This document shows positions 45,495 through 55,489 of a DNA stretch of 64,000 nt, piece after piece. The stretch comes from CAVWXT01 sp963759115. Lineage in GTDB: Bacteria > Planctomycetota > Planctomycetia > Pirellulales > Thermoguttaceae. The DNA lies in NCBI GenBank assembly GCA_963759115.1, contig CAVWXT010000005.1, forward strand, positions 1,116,001-1,180,000, given 5' to 3'. Positions within the stretch are counted from its first letter, which is position 1. Every line of letters begins with the position of its first letter. The notes under the pieces are model-generated. The model saw only the letters and a program-made list of their open reading frames with translations. It did not search any database and was not told the DNA's origin. A program made the translations under genes and the position numbers.

Positions 45495-46467
45495 ATGATT
45501 ACCGATTCTCTGGGGCGAACAGTTTCCTATCTGCGGCTCTCCATCACGCCGGCCTGCGCCATGCGATGCTGCTACTGTCGGCCGGAAGGCGCCGGGCATG
45601 AGCACGTATCCACGAGCCTCAGCGCGGACGAAATCGTCTCGCTGGTGCGGCACCTGGTCGTTCGTCACGGTCTGACGAAAGTGCGGCTGACCGGCGGCGA
45701 ACCGACCGACCGGCCCGATCTCCCGGAGATCGTTCGTCGCCTCGCGGCGATCGAGGGCCTGGTCGAGTTGGCCATGACCACCAACGGGCTCTCCTTGGCC
45801 CGCCAGGCCGCGGCGCTGGCCGATGCCGGTCTGCGGCGCGTCAACATCAGTCTTGACTCTTTGAATCCGCACACGTTTGCCCGCATCACGGGCACCGACG
45901 GCTTGGACCGCGTGCTGGCCGGCATCGACGCCGCTCAGGCCGCCGGGTTGCTGCCGGTGAAGCTTAATGCCGTGGTGGTGGGCGGGGTGAACGACGGCGA
46001 ATTGCCGGCGCTGGTGCGGTTTGCTGCCGAGCGAGGATTGGAAATCCGCTTCATCGAGTTGATGCCGATGGGGCCGCTGGCCGGCCGTTGGGAAGAGAGA
46101 TTCGTCGCCGCGGACGCCATGCGCGAGCGGCTTGCCGACACCGTCGTTTCGTGGACGCCGTTCTCCACGGGCGTCGAACCGGCGAGGCGGTTCTCCGCTC
46201 GAGCTCGCTGATGGCCGGCAGGCGACGATCGGCTTCATCACGGCGATGAGCGAGCCGTTCTGCGGCCGGTGCAACCGCATTCGCATCGCCGCCGACGGCG
46301 CCTTCTATCCGTGCCTGATGGGCGAGGCGGCGGGAACGTTGCTGCCCGCGCTTCGCCCCGTCTTCGATCCTGCGGCCATCGACGAGTTGCTGCAAACGCA
46401 CCTGACCGAAAAGGCCGCCGAACACCCCATCGCCGGTGTGGCGGTGATGAGCAATCTAGGAGGTTAA
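45495..46467 (+). CDS. moaA: GTP 3',8-cyclase MoaA (one frameshift)
   Basis: MoaA is the radical SAM enzyme that rearranges GTP in the first step of molybdopterin synthesis. The N-terminal cluster is CAMRCCYC (CxxxCxxC), followed by VRLTGGEPTDRPDLPEIVRR, LAMTTNGLSL, VNISLDSLNPHTFARITG and RFIELMPMG. The second cluster, FCGRCNRIRIAADGAFYPCL, lies after a one-base shift near 46193 (frame 1 closes at a TGA, frame 2 continues LELADGRQATIGFITAMSEP). About 323 residues in total, as usual. ATG 45495 has no strong ribosome-binding site. Its last codons contain AGGAGG, which serves the next gene. Confidence 0.94.
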
Positions 46468-46470
46468 CCC

Positions 46471-46830
46471 GTGGCCACGAAGAAGAAGCCTTCTCCCCCG
46501 CAGCCCCCGCTGCCCGCGACCTTTCGAGCGTTCATCGAAAAGTTTCCCGCTCTCGGCGAGGCGCACGAACACGTTGCCAAGGCGGTCGACGCCGCCGGCC
46601 CGCTGGACCGGAAAACCTGCGAGCTGATCAAGGTCGGCATCTGCGTGGGCGGGGGTCTGGAGTCGGCCCTGCGAAGCCATGTCCGCCGGGCGATGCAGCA
46701 CGGGGCGACTGAGGCCGAGGTGGAACAGACCATCCTGCTGGGGATGAACACCTGCGGTTTTCCCCGCACGGTGGCCGCCTGGCAATGGGCCCGGCAACAG
46801 ATCGACCGTGACCGCGGGGAATCCTCTTGA
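46471..46830 (+). CDS. Carboxymuconolactone decarboxylase/AhpD-like protein
   Basis: A 119-residue helical protein of the CMD/AhpD-like family: LGEAHEHVAKAVDAAGPLDR, IKVGICVGGGLESALRSHVR and MQHGATEAEVEQTILLGMNT. The AhpD redox motif CxxC is reduced to a single Cys in GICVGGGLESALRSH, so peroxidase-partner activity is unlikely. The GTG start at 46471 has AGGAGG seven bases upstream inside the end of moaA, and the stop overlaps the moeA start (TGATG). Its place inside a molybdenum cofactor operon is unusual; a role in cofactor handling is only an inference. Confidence 0.8.
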   Translation: MATKKKPSPPQPPLPATFRAFIEKFPALGEAHEHVAKAVDAAGPLDRKTCELIKVGICVGGGLESALRSHVRRAMQHGATEAEVEQTILLGMNTCGFPRTVAAWQWARQQIDRDRGESS

Positions 46831-48037
46831 TGTTGCCGACGACGACAGACCGCTTTGCCACGCCGGAGGGAGCCCTGGCCGCGCTGCTGTCGCAGTTGCG
46901 GCCGGTCGCCACGGAGAGCCTGCCTTGGCAGGAGGCGGCCGGACGTGTCTTGGCGCAGCCGATCATCGCCGACCGCGATAGTCCGCCGTGCGACAATAGC
47001 GCCATGGACGGATACGCCGTGCGTCTGGCCGACGTGCGTGTGGAAGGTGTGACCGTCGCGGGCGAGGTGCTGATCGGCTGTTCGCCGCCGTCGCTGCCGG
47101 CTGGCCAGGCGTTGCGGATTGTCACGGGTGCGCCCTGCCCCCTGGCGCCGAGACGGTGATTCGCCGGGAGGACGTCGACGAGCAGCCGTCCGCGATCGTG
47201 GTTCGGCCGGGCGTCGCGCTGAAGCCCGGCCAATATATCCGCCGGCAAGGCGAAAACGTCAGGCAAGGCGAACCGGCTCTGGGAGCGGGCCGCGTGATCG
47301 ATGCGGCGGCCATGTCGGCGGTGACGTCGTTTGGGGCGGCGCGGCCTTGCGTCTATCGCCGGGTGCGCGTCGCGGTGATCGTGACGGGCAACGAACTGCG
47401 ATCACCCGAGTCGCCCGTGGACCGCTGGGAACTGCGCGACTCCAATGGTCCGGCGCTCCTGGCGATGCTCTCCGGATTGCCGTGGCTGGAACCGCTTCGC
47501 TTGCGGTACGCGAAGGACGATCCCGCGGCGATTGGGCAGGCCCTCGAGCAATGTCTGGCCGATTGTGACGCGGTGCTGCTGACGGGCGGGGTTTCGATGG
47601 GCCAACACGACCACGTGCCCGACGCCATCGCCGCCACGGGGGCCCGCCTCCTCTTCCGAAGATTGCCCATTCGACCGGGCCATCCGCTGCTGGCCGCCGT
47701 CAGTGGTGACGGCCGGCCGATCTTTGGTCTGCCGGGCAACCCCGTGTCGGTGATGGTCACTGCCCGCCGGTTTGCCGCGGCCGCGCTCCAGCGTCTGGCG
47801 GGCATCACGCATTTTCGCCCGCCCGCAACCGTCACACTAGACAATCCCGATGGGGCCCAGTTGCCGCTATGGTGGTTCCGGCCCGTGCGTCTGGTTTCTC
47901 CCGGACGAGCCGAGTTGCTGTTGAGCAAGGGTTCCGGGGACCTCGTTTCCGCGGCCAACAGCGACGGCTTCGCCGAAATTCCTCCGCACAGTCCGGCAGA
48001 TGGGCCGTGGCCGTTCTGGTCATGGGCTGTCGATTGA
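46830..48037 (+). CDS. moeA: Molybdopterin molybdenumtransferase MoeA (one frameshift)
   Basis: MoeA inserts molybdenum (or tungsten) into adenylated molybdopterin. Segments: LPWQEAAGRVLAQPIIADRD, SPPCDNSAMDGYAVR (substrate loop), LPAGQALRIVTGAPCPL, then after a one-base shift in a C run near 47142 IRREDVDEQ, GVALKPGQYIRRQGENVRQG, VAVIVTGNELRSP, LLTGGVSMGQHDHVPDAIAA and IFGLPGNPVSVMVTARR. About 402 residues, as expected. The ATG at 46830 uses the TGATG overlap with the preceding gene. It is the last gene of the moa/moe run; the formate dehydrogenase operon begins 290 bases later. Confidence 0.94.
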
Positions 48038-48113
48038 TGTCGTCTTCCCGAATGTCCAGCTTGGCGGCGTCTTGGGGGTGGATTTCCAGGCGATCCTGTG
48101 GGACAATATGGTC
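48033..48113 (-). pseudogene. Remnant of a molybdopterin dinucleotide-binding domain
   Basis: On the minus strand, just outside the moeA stop codon, 27 codons read DHIVPQDRLEIHPQDAAKLD then IREDDI. The phrase (L)EIHPxDAAxLxIRxxD is the entry of the C-terminal cofactor-binding domain of molybdenum/tungsten oxidoreductases (for example FdhA or FwdD). A TGA stands directly upstream in this frame and the match ends inside moeA, so this can only be a fragment or a chance resemblance. Confidence 0.3.
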
Positions 48114-48326
48114 TCAAGAGAGATTGGATGAAGGCGTGAAACCTCGACAGGAACTGTCGCACGTTTCTATTTTTCAATGATTTATGACAGATCAATATCG
48201 GGCTTCGCGATACGCCGGCCCGTGTGATGTACCCCTTACGGCATGACTTCTCAAACCCATCGGCAATCGTCCGCAGAGCGCAGAACCGACGCCGTCCGTC
48301 CATTACTTCTTCCACAAGGGGAATCC

Positions 48327-48809
48327 ATGGAATCCACTCAGACCGTGGCATCGGCAGATCTCGGACCGGCCTTGCGGATCATTGAAGGACTCTCGCCGGT
48401 CACGTCGAGCGACATCATTCCGCTGTTGCAGCGGCTTCAGGATGCCTACGGCTACCTTCCTCGCGAGGTCGTGCTGGAAGTGTGTCATCGCACGGGCCTG
48501 CCTGCCAGCCGCGTGTTTGGCGTGGCCACGTTCTACTCGCAGTTTCACCTCAAACCGCGAGCCCGGCACGTCGTGCGATGCTGTCGCGGCACGGCCTGCC
48601 ACGTCAAAGGGGGCAAACGCGTCGGCCAGGCCCTCCGGCGCGAACTGGGCGTTGCCGAGGGCGGCTCCACGGAAGACTGGCGGTTCACCTACGAAACCGT
48701 GGCCTGTCTGGGCACCTGCTTTCTTGCCCCCGTGGTCATGGTGGACGGGGATTATTACGGCGACATGACGTCGGATCGGGCCAAGAAGATCCTGGAGCAA
48801 TACAAGTGA
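48327..48809 (+). CDS. NuoE-like [2Fe-2S] thioredoxin-fold subunit of the formate dehydrogenase complex
   Basis: A 160-residue protein of the NuoE/HydA-gamma type, which passes electrons between the flavoprotein and the rest of an NAD(P)-linked enzyme. It shows LLQRLQDAYGYLPREVVLEV, TGLPASRVFGVATFYSQFHL, and four cluster cysteines in CCRGTACHVKGG and ACLGTCFLAPVVMVDG. ATG 48327 has AAGGGGAATCC before it; a longer frame is open but lacks family similarity. The gene ends in a GTGA overlap with the NuoF-like fusion gene, and the formate dehydrogenase catalytic subunit follows, so the three form one complex. The 289 bases upstream should hold the operon promoter; none is obvious. Confidence 0.9.
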   Translation: MESTQTVASADLGPALRIIEGLSPVTSSDIIPLLQRLQDAYGYLPREVVLEVCHRTGLPASRVFGVATFYSQFHLKPRARHVVRCCRGTACHVKGGKRVGQALRRELGVAEGGSTEDWRFTYETVACLGTCFLAPVVMVDGDYYGDMTSDRAKKILEQYK

Positions 48810-51800
48810 CCACGACCATTGCCCCGCGGCAGAGACTGGCCGCCCCGTCAGACCTGGATCGCCTGCGTGAGGCGGCCCGCGCCGCAGAAAAACGCTGGCG
48901 GGCGCGCGTGTTGGTTTGCATGACCGGATGCCGCTCCCGCGGCGCCGTGGAGCTGGCAAAAGAGTTCCGCGAGAAGCTGGCAACGGCGGGCCTTCAGGAT
49001 GAGGTGGCCGTGGTCGACGCGGGATGCCACGGCCAGTGCGCGTTGGCGCCGGTGATCGTAATCGAACCCCAAAACTACTTCTACGGCGGTGTGAAGCCGA
49101 GCGACATCGACGAAATCATCGAGACGACGCTCCGCGGCGGTAAGCCGGTCGAACGCCTCTGCCAACGCGTGGACGGACACGCGGCCGCGACTGCCGACGA
49201 GGCGCCGTTCTTCCGCAGCCAACAGCGCGACGTGCTGGCCCACTGCGGACGGCTGGACCCCAAGAAGATCGACGACGCGATTGTGCGGGGCACGTACGCC
49301 GCCATGGCGAAAGCCTTGACGGCGATGAAGCCGGAAAAAGTCATCGAGGAAGTTCGCGATTCGGGTCTGCGGGGACGAGGCGGCGCCGGATTCCCGACCG
49401 GCGTGAAATGGAGCCTGTGCCGCAAGGCGCCCGGCGATGAGAAATACGTCATCTGCAACGCCGACGAGGGCGACCCCGGGGCCTTCATGGATCGAGCCCT
49501 GCTGGAGGGCGTCCCGCACCAGGTGATCGAAGGCATGGTGATCGCCGCCTACGCGATCGGCGCGTCGCACGGATTCGTGTACGTCCGTGCCGAGTATCCG
49601 ATCGCCGTCGAACACTTGGGGATCGCCCTGGCCCAGGCCCGCGAGTACGGCCTCTTGGGCCCGGATATCCTCGGCAGCGGGTTCCACTTCGACATCGAAC
49701 TGCGCATGGGGGCCGGGGCCTTCGTGTGCGGTGAAGAGAGCGCGCTGATCGCCTCCCTGGAGGGCCATCGCGGCATGCCGCGCCCCGGCCGCCGTTCCCC
49801 GTACAAAAGGGCTATCTCGGCAAACCCACCAGCATCAACAACGTCGAAACCTTCGCCAACGTGCCCTTGATCCTCTCCGGCGGCAAGGACCGCTATCGCG
49901 GCATCGGCACGCCCACCAGCACCGGGACCAAGATCTTTGCCCTTGCCGGCCGCGTGAAAAACACGGGTCTGGTCGAGGTGCCCATGGGAACGACCCTCCG
50001 TCAGATCATCTACGGGATCGGCGGCGGCATCCCCAAGAACCGTCGCTTCAAGGCTGCCCAGCTCGGCGGGCCCTCCGGCGGCTGCCTTCCCGCGAGATAC
50101 CTGGACTTGCCGATCGACTATGACTCGGTCAAGAAAGTCGGCGCCATCATGGGCTCCGGCGGCATGATCGTGATGGACGAAAGCACCTGCATGGTGGACG
50201 TTGCCCGCTTCTTCCTCGAATTCACCCAGAGCGAGTCCTGCGGCAAGTGCGTGCCGTGCCGCGTCGGGACGCGTCACATGTTCGACATCCTCACCCGCAT
50301 CTGCGCCGGTCAGGGAAAGATGGAGGACCTCGACGAACTCGAAAGGCTTGCAGGGCACATCAAGTCGGCTTCGCTGTGCGGCCTGGGGCAGACGGCACCC
50401 AACCCGGTGCTCACCACGCTGCGGTACTTCCGCGATGAATACGAGGAGCACATCCGGTTGAGGCACTGCCGGGCCTCGGTCTGCGAGCCGCTGGTGGCCT
50501 CACCCTGCGCTCACGCTTGCCCCGCCCGCGTGAACGTTCCGCAGTACGTCGGACTGATTGCCGAAGGGCATCTGGCGGCGGCGGCAGACGTGATCCGGCG
50601 GCGCAACCCGTTCGTGTCGGTCTGCGGCCGCGTGTGCGATCACCCCTGCGAGCGCCGCTGCCGCCGCGCCGAATTGGATGAGCCGCTGGCGATCCGCGCG
50701 CTCAAGCGCTACGCGGTCGATCATGCCGAAGGGCCATCGCACACGGCGTTTCCGCCTGCCGCCGGAAAGGCGGAAATCGCCGTGGTCGGCGCGGGGCCAT
50801 CCGGGCTGAGTTGCGCCTATTTTCTGGCATTGATGGGCCGGCCCTCGATGGTCTTCGAGGAGCAGCCCGTGGCCGGCGGCATGCTGGCTCTAGGCATCCC
50901 GGAATACCGCTTGCCCAAGCGCGCCCTGCAAGAGGATATCGACTTCATTCTGCGTCACGGCGTGGAGCTGCGCACGGCAAGCCCCGTAGGCAATGCCGAG
51001 GACCTCTTCCGGCAGGGCTTTCGCGCCGCGTATCTAGCCACCGGCGCCCAGAAGAGTCGTGCGTTAGGCGTCGAGGGCGAAGACCTCCGCGGCGTGGCCG
51101 ATCCACTGGAGTTCCTCCGTGCTCGGGCCTTGGGCCTCCGCCCATCCTGCCCGGAGCGCGTGGCCGTAATCGGCGGAGGCAACGCCGCCGTGGATGCAGC
51201 CCGTTCGGCGATTCGGCTCGGCGCCCGGCAGGTTCGCATCCTGTACCGGCGCACTCGTGCGGAAATGCCCGCTTATGAAGAGGAGATTGAGGAAGCGCTC
51301 CGCGAGGGCATCGAGTTGCACGAGTTGGTGGCGCCGAAGCGCATTCTGGGAAAGAATGGCAGCGTGGCCGGCATTGAAATGGTGCGGATGTGTCTGGGAG
51401 AAGCCGACGACACCGGCCGCCGGCGACCCGAGCCCGTGAGCGGCAGCGAATTCGTCGTCCCTTGCGAAATGGTTCTCCCCGCCATCGGCCAAGTGGCCTC
51501 CAGCGAGTTGGCCCAAGGACTCGAACTGTCGTCCGAGCGAACCATCGTTTCCGATGCGGCTACGCTCCAGACCTCGCGCGAGGGCCTGTTCGCCGGTGGC
51601 GACGTGGTCAGCGGCGGTGGGAGCGTGATCGAGGCTATTGCCCAAGGCCAGCGCGCCGCCATTGCCATCGACCGTTATCTCGGGGGTCCCGGCGTATTGC
51701 CACCCGACGTTAGCGTGAGCGTTCACCGTGCCTCCGACGAGGAATTGGGGCAGGCGAGATCGAGGCTCGAAGAGCCCATGCTGCCCATTGTGGAGCGGTT

Positions 51801-51900
51801 GGGCGATTTCCGCGAGGTCGTCTGCGGCATCGCCTTGGAGGGCGCGTGCGCCGAGGCTAACCGATGTCTGCGATGCGATCTCGAGAAGCTGCGGTCCTGA
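48806..51900 (+). CDS. NuoF-like flavoprotein fused to a glutamate-synthase-small-subunit-like NAD(P)H domain (one frameshift)
   Basis: Domains in order, about 1031 residues. An N-terminal thioredoxin-like [2Fe-2S] domain (about 35-115; CMTGCRSRG and AGCHGQCALAP). A NuoF FMN/NADH domain (about 160-450; GLRGRGGAGFPTGVKWSLC, ICNADEGDPGAFMDRALLEG). A [4Fe-4S] helix (SESCGKCVPCRVGTRHM, about 475). A GltD-like part with two Cys clusters (PCAHACPARVNVPQYVG, CGRVCDHPCERRC), an FAD motif VVGAGPSGLSCAYFLALMG (about 660) and a second dinucleotide motif VAVIGGGNAAVDAARSAIRL (about 790) with YRRTRAEMPA, typical of NADPH sites. A missing C near 49797 interrupts the NuoF part. Two pyridine-nucleotide sites in one chain suggest NADH/NADPH/formate coupling, possibly bifurcating (inference). 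The start is GTG 48806, overlapping the preceding stop. Confidence 0.88.
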
Positions 51901-51926
51901 CTGAATCGATTCCCTCAGGAGAAGAC

Positions 51927-54642
51927 ATGAGCGAGTTTACATTCACCCTTGATGGACAGACAGTCGCCGCCGGAGAAGGCCAGACCATTCTCGAGGCGGC
52001 GCTGGCGCACGGCGTGGCCATTCCCCATCTCTGCCACGATCCGCGCCTGCGCCCCACGGGGGCCTGTCGCCTCTGCCTGGTCGAGATCGCGGGCGAGATG
52101 GGAATGCACACCTCCTGCACGCGGCTCGCCATGCCCGGCATGACCGTGCTCGCCAATACCGCGCCAATCCGCTCCTCGCGGAAAATGACCATCGAATTCT
52201 TGCTCAGCGAGCATCGCGTCGCTTGTACCACCTGCGACGCCGATGGCGACTGCCGGCTGCAGGACTACGCCTACGAGTACGGCGCCGCCGAGAAGCGGTT
52301 CCCTTCCGTGGCGCCGGCGGAGGTGGAGGGCGCCTACACGGTCGGCCACAAGGGCATCGTCTACGACCCCTCGAAATGCATCCGTTGCCAGCGCTGCGTG
52401 AGGATTTGCGCCGAAGTGGAGATGGCCGAGGCGCTCACGCTCAAAGGCCGTGCCATGGACGTGCAGCGTCAGCACGGCCTTCGACCTGCCGTTGAACGAA
52501 TCCACCTGCGAGATTTGTGGCTTGTGCGTGAGCACCTGCCCGACCGGCGCCTTGTGGGAACGCGAGGCGTCGGGCCGCGGCCGCGTCAAGGACCTCACGA
52601 AAGTCCGCACCACCTGCCCCTATTGCGGCGTGGGGTGCCAGTTCGACCTGTGCGTCAACCCGAAAACGAATCGCATCGTACGGGTCACGGCCGAGCCGGG
52701 CTGCGTGCCCAACGACGGCAACACCTGCGTCAAGGGACGTTTCGGGTTCCAGTTCGTTCATTCGCCGGAGCGGCTCACCAGGCCGCTGGTCCGCGAAAAC
52801 GGTGCCTTCCGCGAGGCATCGTGGGAAGAGGCCCTGGCGCTGGCCGGCCGGCGGCTGGCGGAAATCCGCGACCAGCACGGTCCCGATGGCCTCGCGTTTC
52901 TTAGTTCCTGCCGTTGCACGAACGAGGAGAACTATCTCGTGCAGAAGATGGCGCGGGCGGCCGGCAAGACGAACAACGTCGACCAGTGCGCCACGACGTG
53001 CCATGCGCCGACCGTGGCTGGCTTGGCCGCTTCTTTCGGCTCCGGAGCGATGACGAATTCCATCGGCGAGATCAAGCACGTCGAGACGCTCTTCGTCATC
53101 GGGGCCAATCCCACCGAGGCCCATCCGATCGTCGGTCTGGAAATGAAGAAGGCGCTCCGCAACGGCGCGAAACTGATCGTGTGCGACCCCCGCCGGACCT
53201 GGCTGGCGCGCTGCGCCGACCTGCACGTTCAGCACCTGCCCGGCACCGATAACTTCCTCATCAACGCCATGATGAACCACATCATCGCACACGGGCTGCA
53301 CGACACGGCGTTTGTGGAAAAGCGGTGCGAAAACTTCGCGGCGTTCAGCGAAAACCTCGCCGGCTACCCGGTCGAAGAGGCGGCCCGCGTGTGCGGCGTC
53401 GAGGCCGGCAAGATCCGGCTCGCCGCCGAGATGTATGCCAAGGGAAGCCCGTCGGCGATCTTCTATACGCTGGGCATCACCGAGCATACGTGCGGCACGG
53501 AGAACGTGCAGAACATGGCGAATCTGGCCATGCTCTGCGGCCAGATCGGAAAGCCCTCTTCGGGCGTCAACCCGCTCCGCGGCCAAAACAACGTACAGGG
53601 CGGCTGCGACATGGGGGCCATTCACAGCGTCTTTCCCGGCTACCAGAAAGTGGCCGATCCGGCCGTGCGCGAAAAGTTCGGCAAGGCCTGGAACGTCGAA
53701 ATCCCCACCAACCCCGGCGGCCGCGTGACCGACTTCATCGAAAAGGCCCACGAGGGCCTGCTCAAAGGATTCTACGTCTTCGGCGAGGACCCGGTCCTGA
53801 GCGAGCCCAATCAGGACCAGGTCGTCGAGAGCCTGAAGCGGCTGGAGTTCCTCGTGGTGCAGGAGATCTTCATGACCGAGACGGCAAAACTGGCCGACGT
53901 CGTGCTCCCGGCCACCTGCTACGCCGAAAAGGACGGCACGTTCACCAATAGCGAACGGCGCGTGCAGCGCGTGCGCAAAGCCGTGAATCCGCCCGGCGAG
54001 GCGCGGCCCGACTGGCAGATCATCTGCGATCTCTCCACGGCGATGGGCCATGAAATGCGGTATGGCAGCCCCGCCGAGATTTTTGCCGAGATGGCCGCGC
54101 TCACGCCCAGTTACGGCGGCATCTCCTACGCGCGCATCGAGAAGACCGGGCTTCAATGGCCCTGTCCGACGAAGGATCACCCCGGCACCGCGTTCCTCCA
54201 CGAGGGGCGATTCACGCGGGGGAAAGGCCTGATGCACGCCATTGCCTTCCGCCCGCCGGCGGAAGTGCCCGACCAGGAATATCCCTTCGTTCTTTCCACC
54301 GGCCGAACGCTGTATCATTACAATGTCGGCAACATGACGCGCAAGAACGCCGCGATCAGTCAGAAGGAAGACGAGAATTTCATCGAAATGCACTCAGAGG
54401 ACGCGGGCCGGCTGGGCGTTGCCGACGGGGGCTTGGCGCGGGTGACCACGCGGCGCGGATCGCTGGTGGTCCGCGCCCGCGTAGCCGAGCGAGTGCGGCC
54501 CGGCGCCCTCTGGATGCCTTTCCACTTCGTCGAGAACTCTACCAACCGGCTCACCAACGACGCCTTCGATAATGTTACGCGCACGGCCGAATACAAGTGC
54601 TGCGCCGCCAAGGTCGAAAAGGCCGAGGCGCCGGGCGCCTGA
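51927..54642 (+). CDS. fdhA: Formate dehydrogenase catalytic subunit, Cys type (one frameshift)
   Basis: This is the molybdenum/tungsten bis-MGD subunit interconverting formate and CO2. The N-terminus is a NuoG-like Fe-S module: PHLCHDPRLRPTGACRLCLV, CTTCDADGDCRLQDYAYEYG, CIRCQRCVRIC and CEICGLCVSTCPTG. The catalytic part starts TCPYCGVGCQFDLCVNPKTN. The active-site position, selenocysteine in some enzymes, is Cys here: DQCATTCHAPTVAGLAASFG (second Cys, about residue 358). Further: SGAMTNSIGEIKHVETLFVI, NPLRGQNNVQGGCDMGA and FFLSTGRTLYHY-type YPFVLSTGRTLYHYN near the cofactor-binding end. About 905 residues. One extra C near 52462 shifts the frame. ATG 51927 has CAGGAG upstream. It pairs with the NuoE- and NuoF-like subunits just upstream. 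Confidence 0.94.
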
Positions 54643-54661
54643 CAAAGGAGGACTACCGGAC

Positions 54662-55489
54662 ATGGCCAAGATTCTCGTGGTCGACGCGATGGGGGACGCG
54701 CGAGAGCCGCTCCAGCGGGCACTGGAAGAGGCTGGCTGGGAAGTGCTCGTCGCCGGCGATGCGGCGGCCTGCCGCACCGTGCCGGCCGACGCCATCGTGC
54801 TGGCCACCGACACGGCCGGACTGGCCCACGCCCAATCGCATGTCGAAGCGGTCCGCGAAAAGTCCGGAACGCCCGTCCTTCTGATCGTCAGTCTCGACCG
54901 TTCGGGGTGGGATCGCACGTTCGCATCGCCCGAGTCGCTCAACGTCGATGCCTTGTTTGACCGGCCCGTCGACACACAGGCACTTGTGCAGCGCCTTGCC
55001 GGAATACTCGCCGCCCGCGACGAGGCCCGCAAGCTGGCCGTGGCCCCCGAAATGTCGTCGATCGTCGACCGCGCCATTCTCAACGAAGAAGCGGCGGCGA
55101 CGTTCTATCGCAGCGCCGCGGCGCGCTGCAATACCCGCGAGACGCGGGAAGTGCTCGAATCGCTGATGCACGACGAAGAGGACCACAAACGGCTGCTCGA
55201 GGACTTCCGCAGCGGGGCTCGACCGCTGCCCGACGCCGCGCCGTCGCCCGCGAGCCTCGTGGAGGCCTTCGGCGCGCCGCAATTCGGCGCGGAATTGTCG
55301 CCCGCCGACGCTTTCCTGCTGGCGGCGAACAAGGAGCGGCTCGCCGTCGAATTTTACGAAAATTGGGCGAAACTTTATCCGGAGGGCGCAGAACGCCAAT
55401 TGCTGCTGCAGTTGGCTCAGGTGGAACGCGGCCACAAGCTCCGGGTCGAAACCATGTTCGCCAATGCGGCCTTTCCCGAATCGTGGTGA
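54662..55489 (+). CDS. Pseudo-receiver domain fused to a rubrerythrin/ferritin-like domain
   Basis: The first 120 residues have the fold pattern of a response-regulator receiver (MAKILVVDAMGDAREPLQRA, then AIVLATDTAG and a final RPVD), but the paired acids of strand one and the conserved lysine (Arg here) are missing, so it is probably not phosphorylated normally. Residues about 130-275 are a four-helix ferritin-like domain with iron-ligand motifs: ILNEEAAATFYRSAA, MHDEEDHKRLLEDF, NKERLAVEFYENWAKLY and VERGHKLRVETM. That is two E...ExxH sets, as in rubrerythrins, without a rubredoxin tail. AAAGGAGG precedes the ATG. It lies between fdhA and fdhD and overlaps fdhD (GTGA). Likely role: oxygen or peroxide protection or sensing for the formate dehydrogenase. 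The fusion is unfamiliar to me. Confidence 0.8.
   Translation: MAKILVVDAMGDAREPLQRALEEAGWEVLVAGDAAACRTVPADAIVLATDTAGLAHAQSHVEAVREKSGTPVLLIVSLDRSGWDRTFASPESLNVDALFDRPVDTQALVQRLAGILAARDEARKLAVAPEMSSIVDRAILNEEAAATFYRSAAARCNTRETREVLESLMHDEEDHKRLLEDFRSGARPLPDAAPSPASLVEAFGAPQFGAELSPADAFLLAANKERLAVEFYENWAKLYPEGAERQLLLQLAQVERGHKLRVETMFANAAFPESW

Noticed and set aside
52999..53001. Selenocysteine in the formate dehydrogenase active site
   Set aside because: The codon at the active-site position is TGC (Cys), so this enzyme is of the cysteine type.
52441..54393. A 650-codon open frame on the minus strand opposite fdhA
   Set aside because: The plus-strand reading is an unmistakable formate dehydrogenase; the antisense product has no domain pattern.
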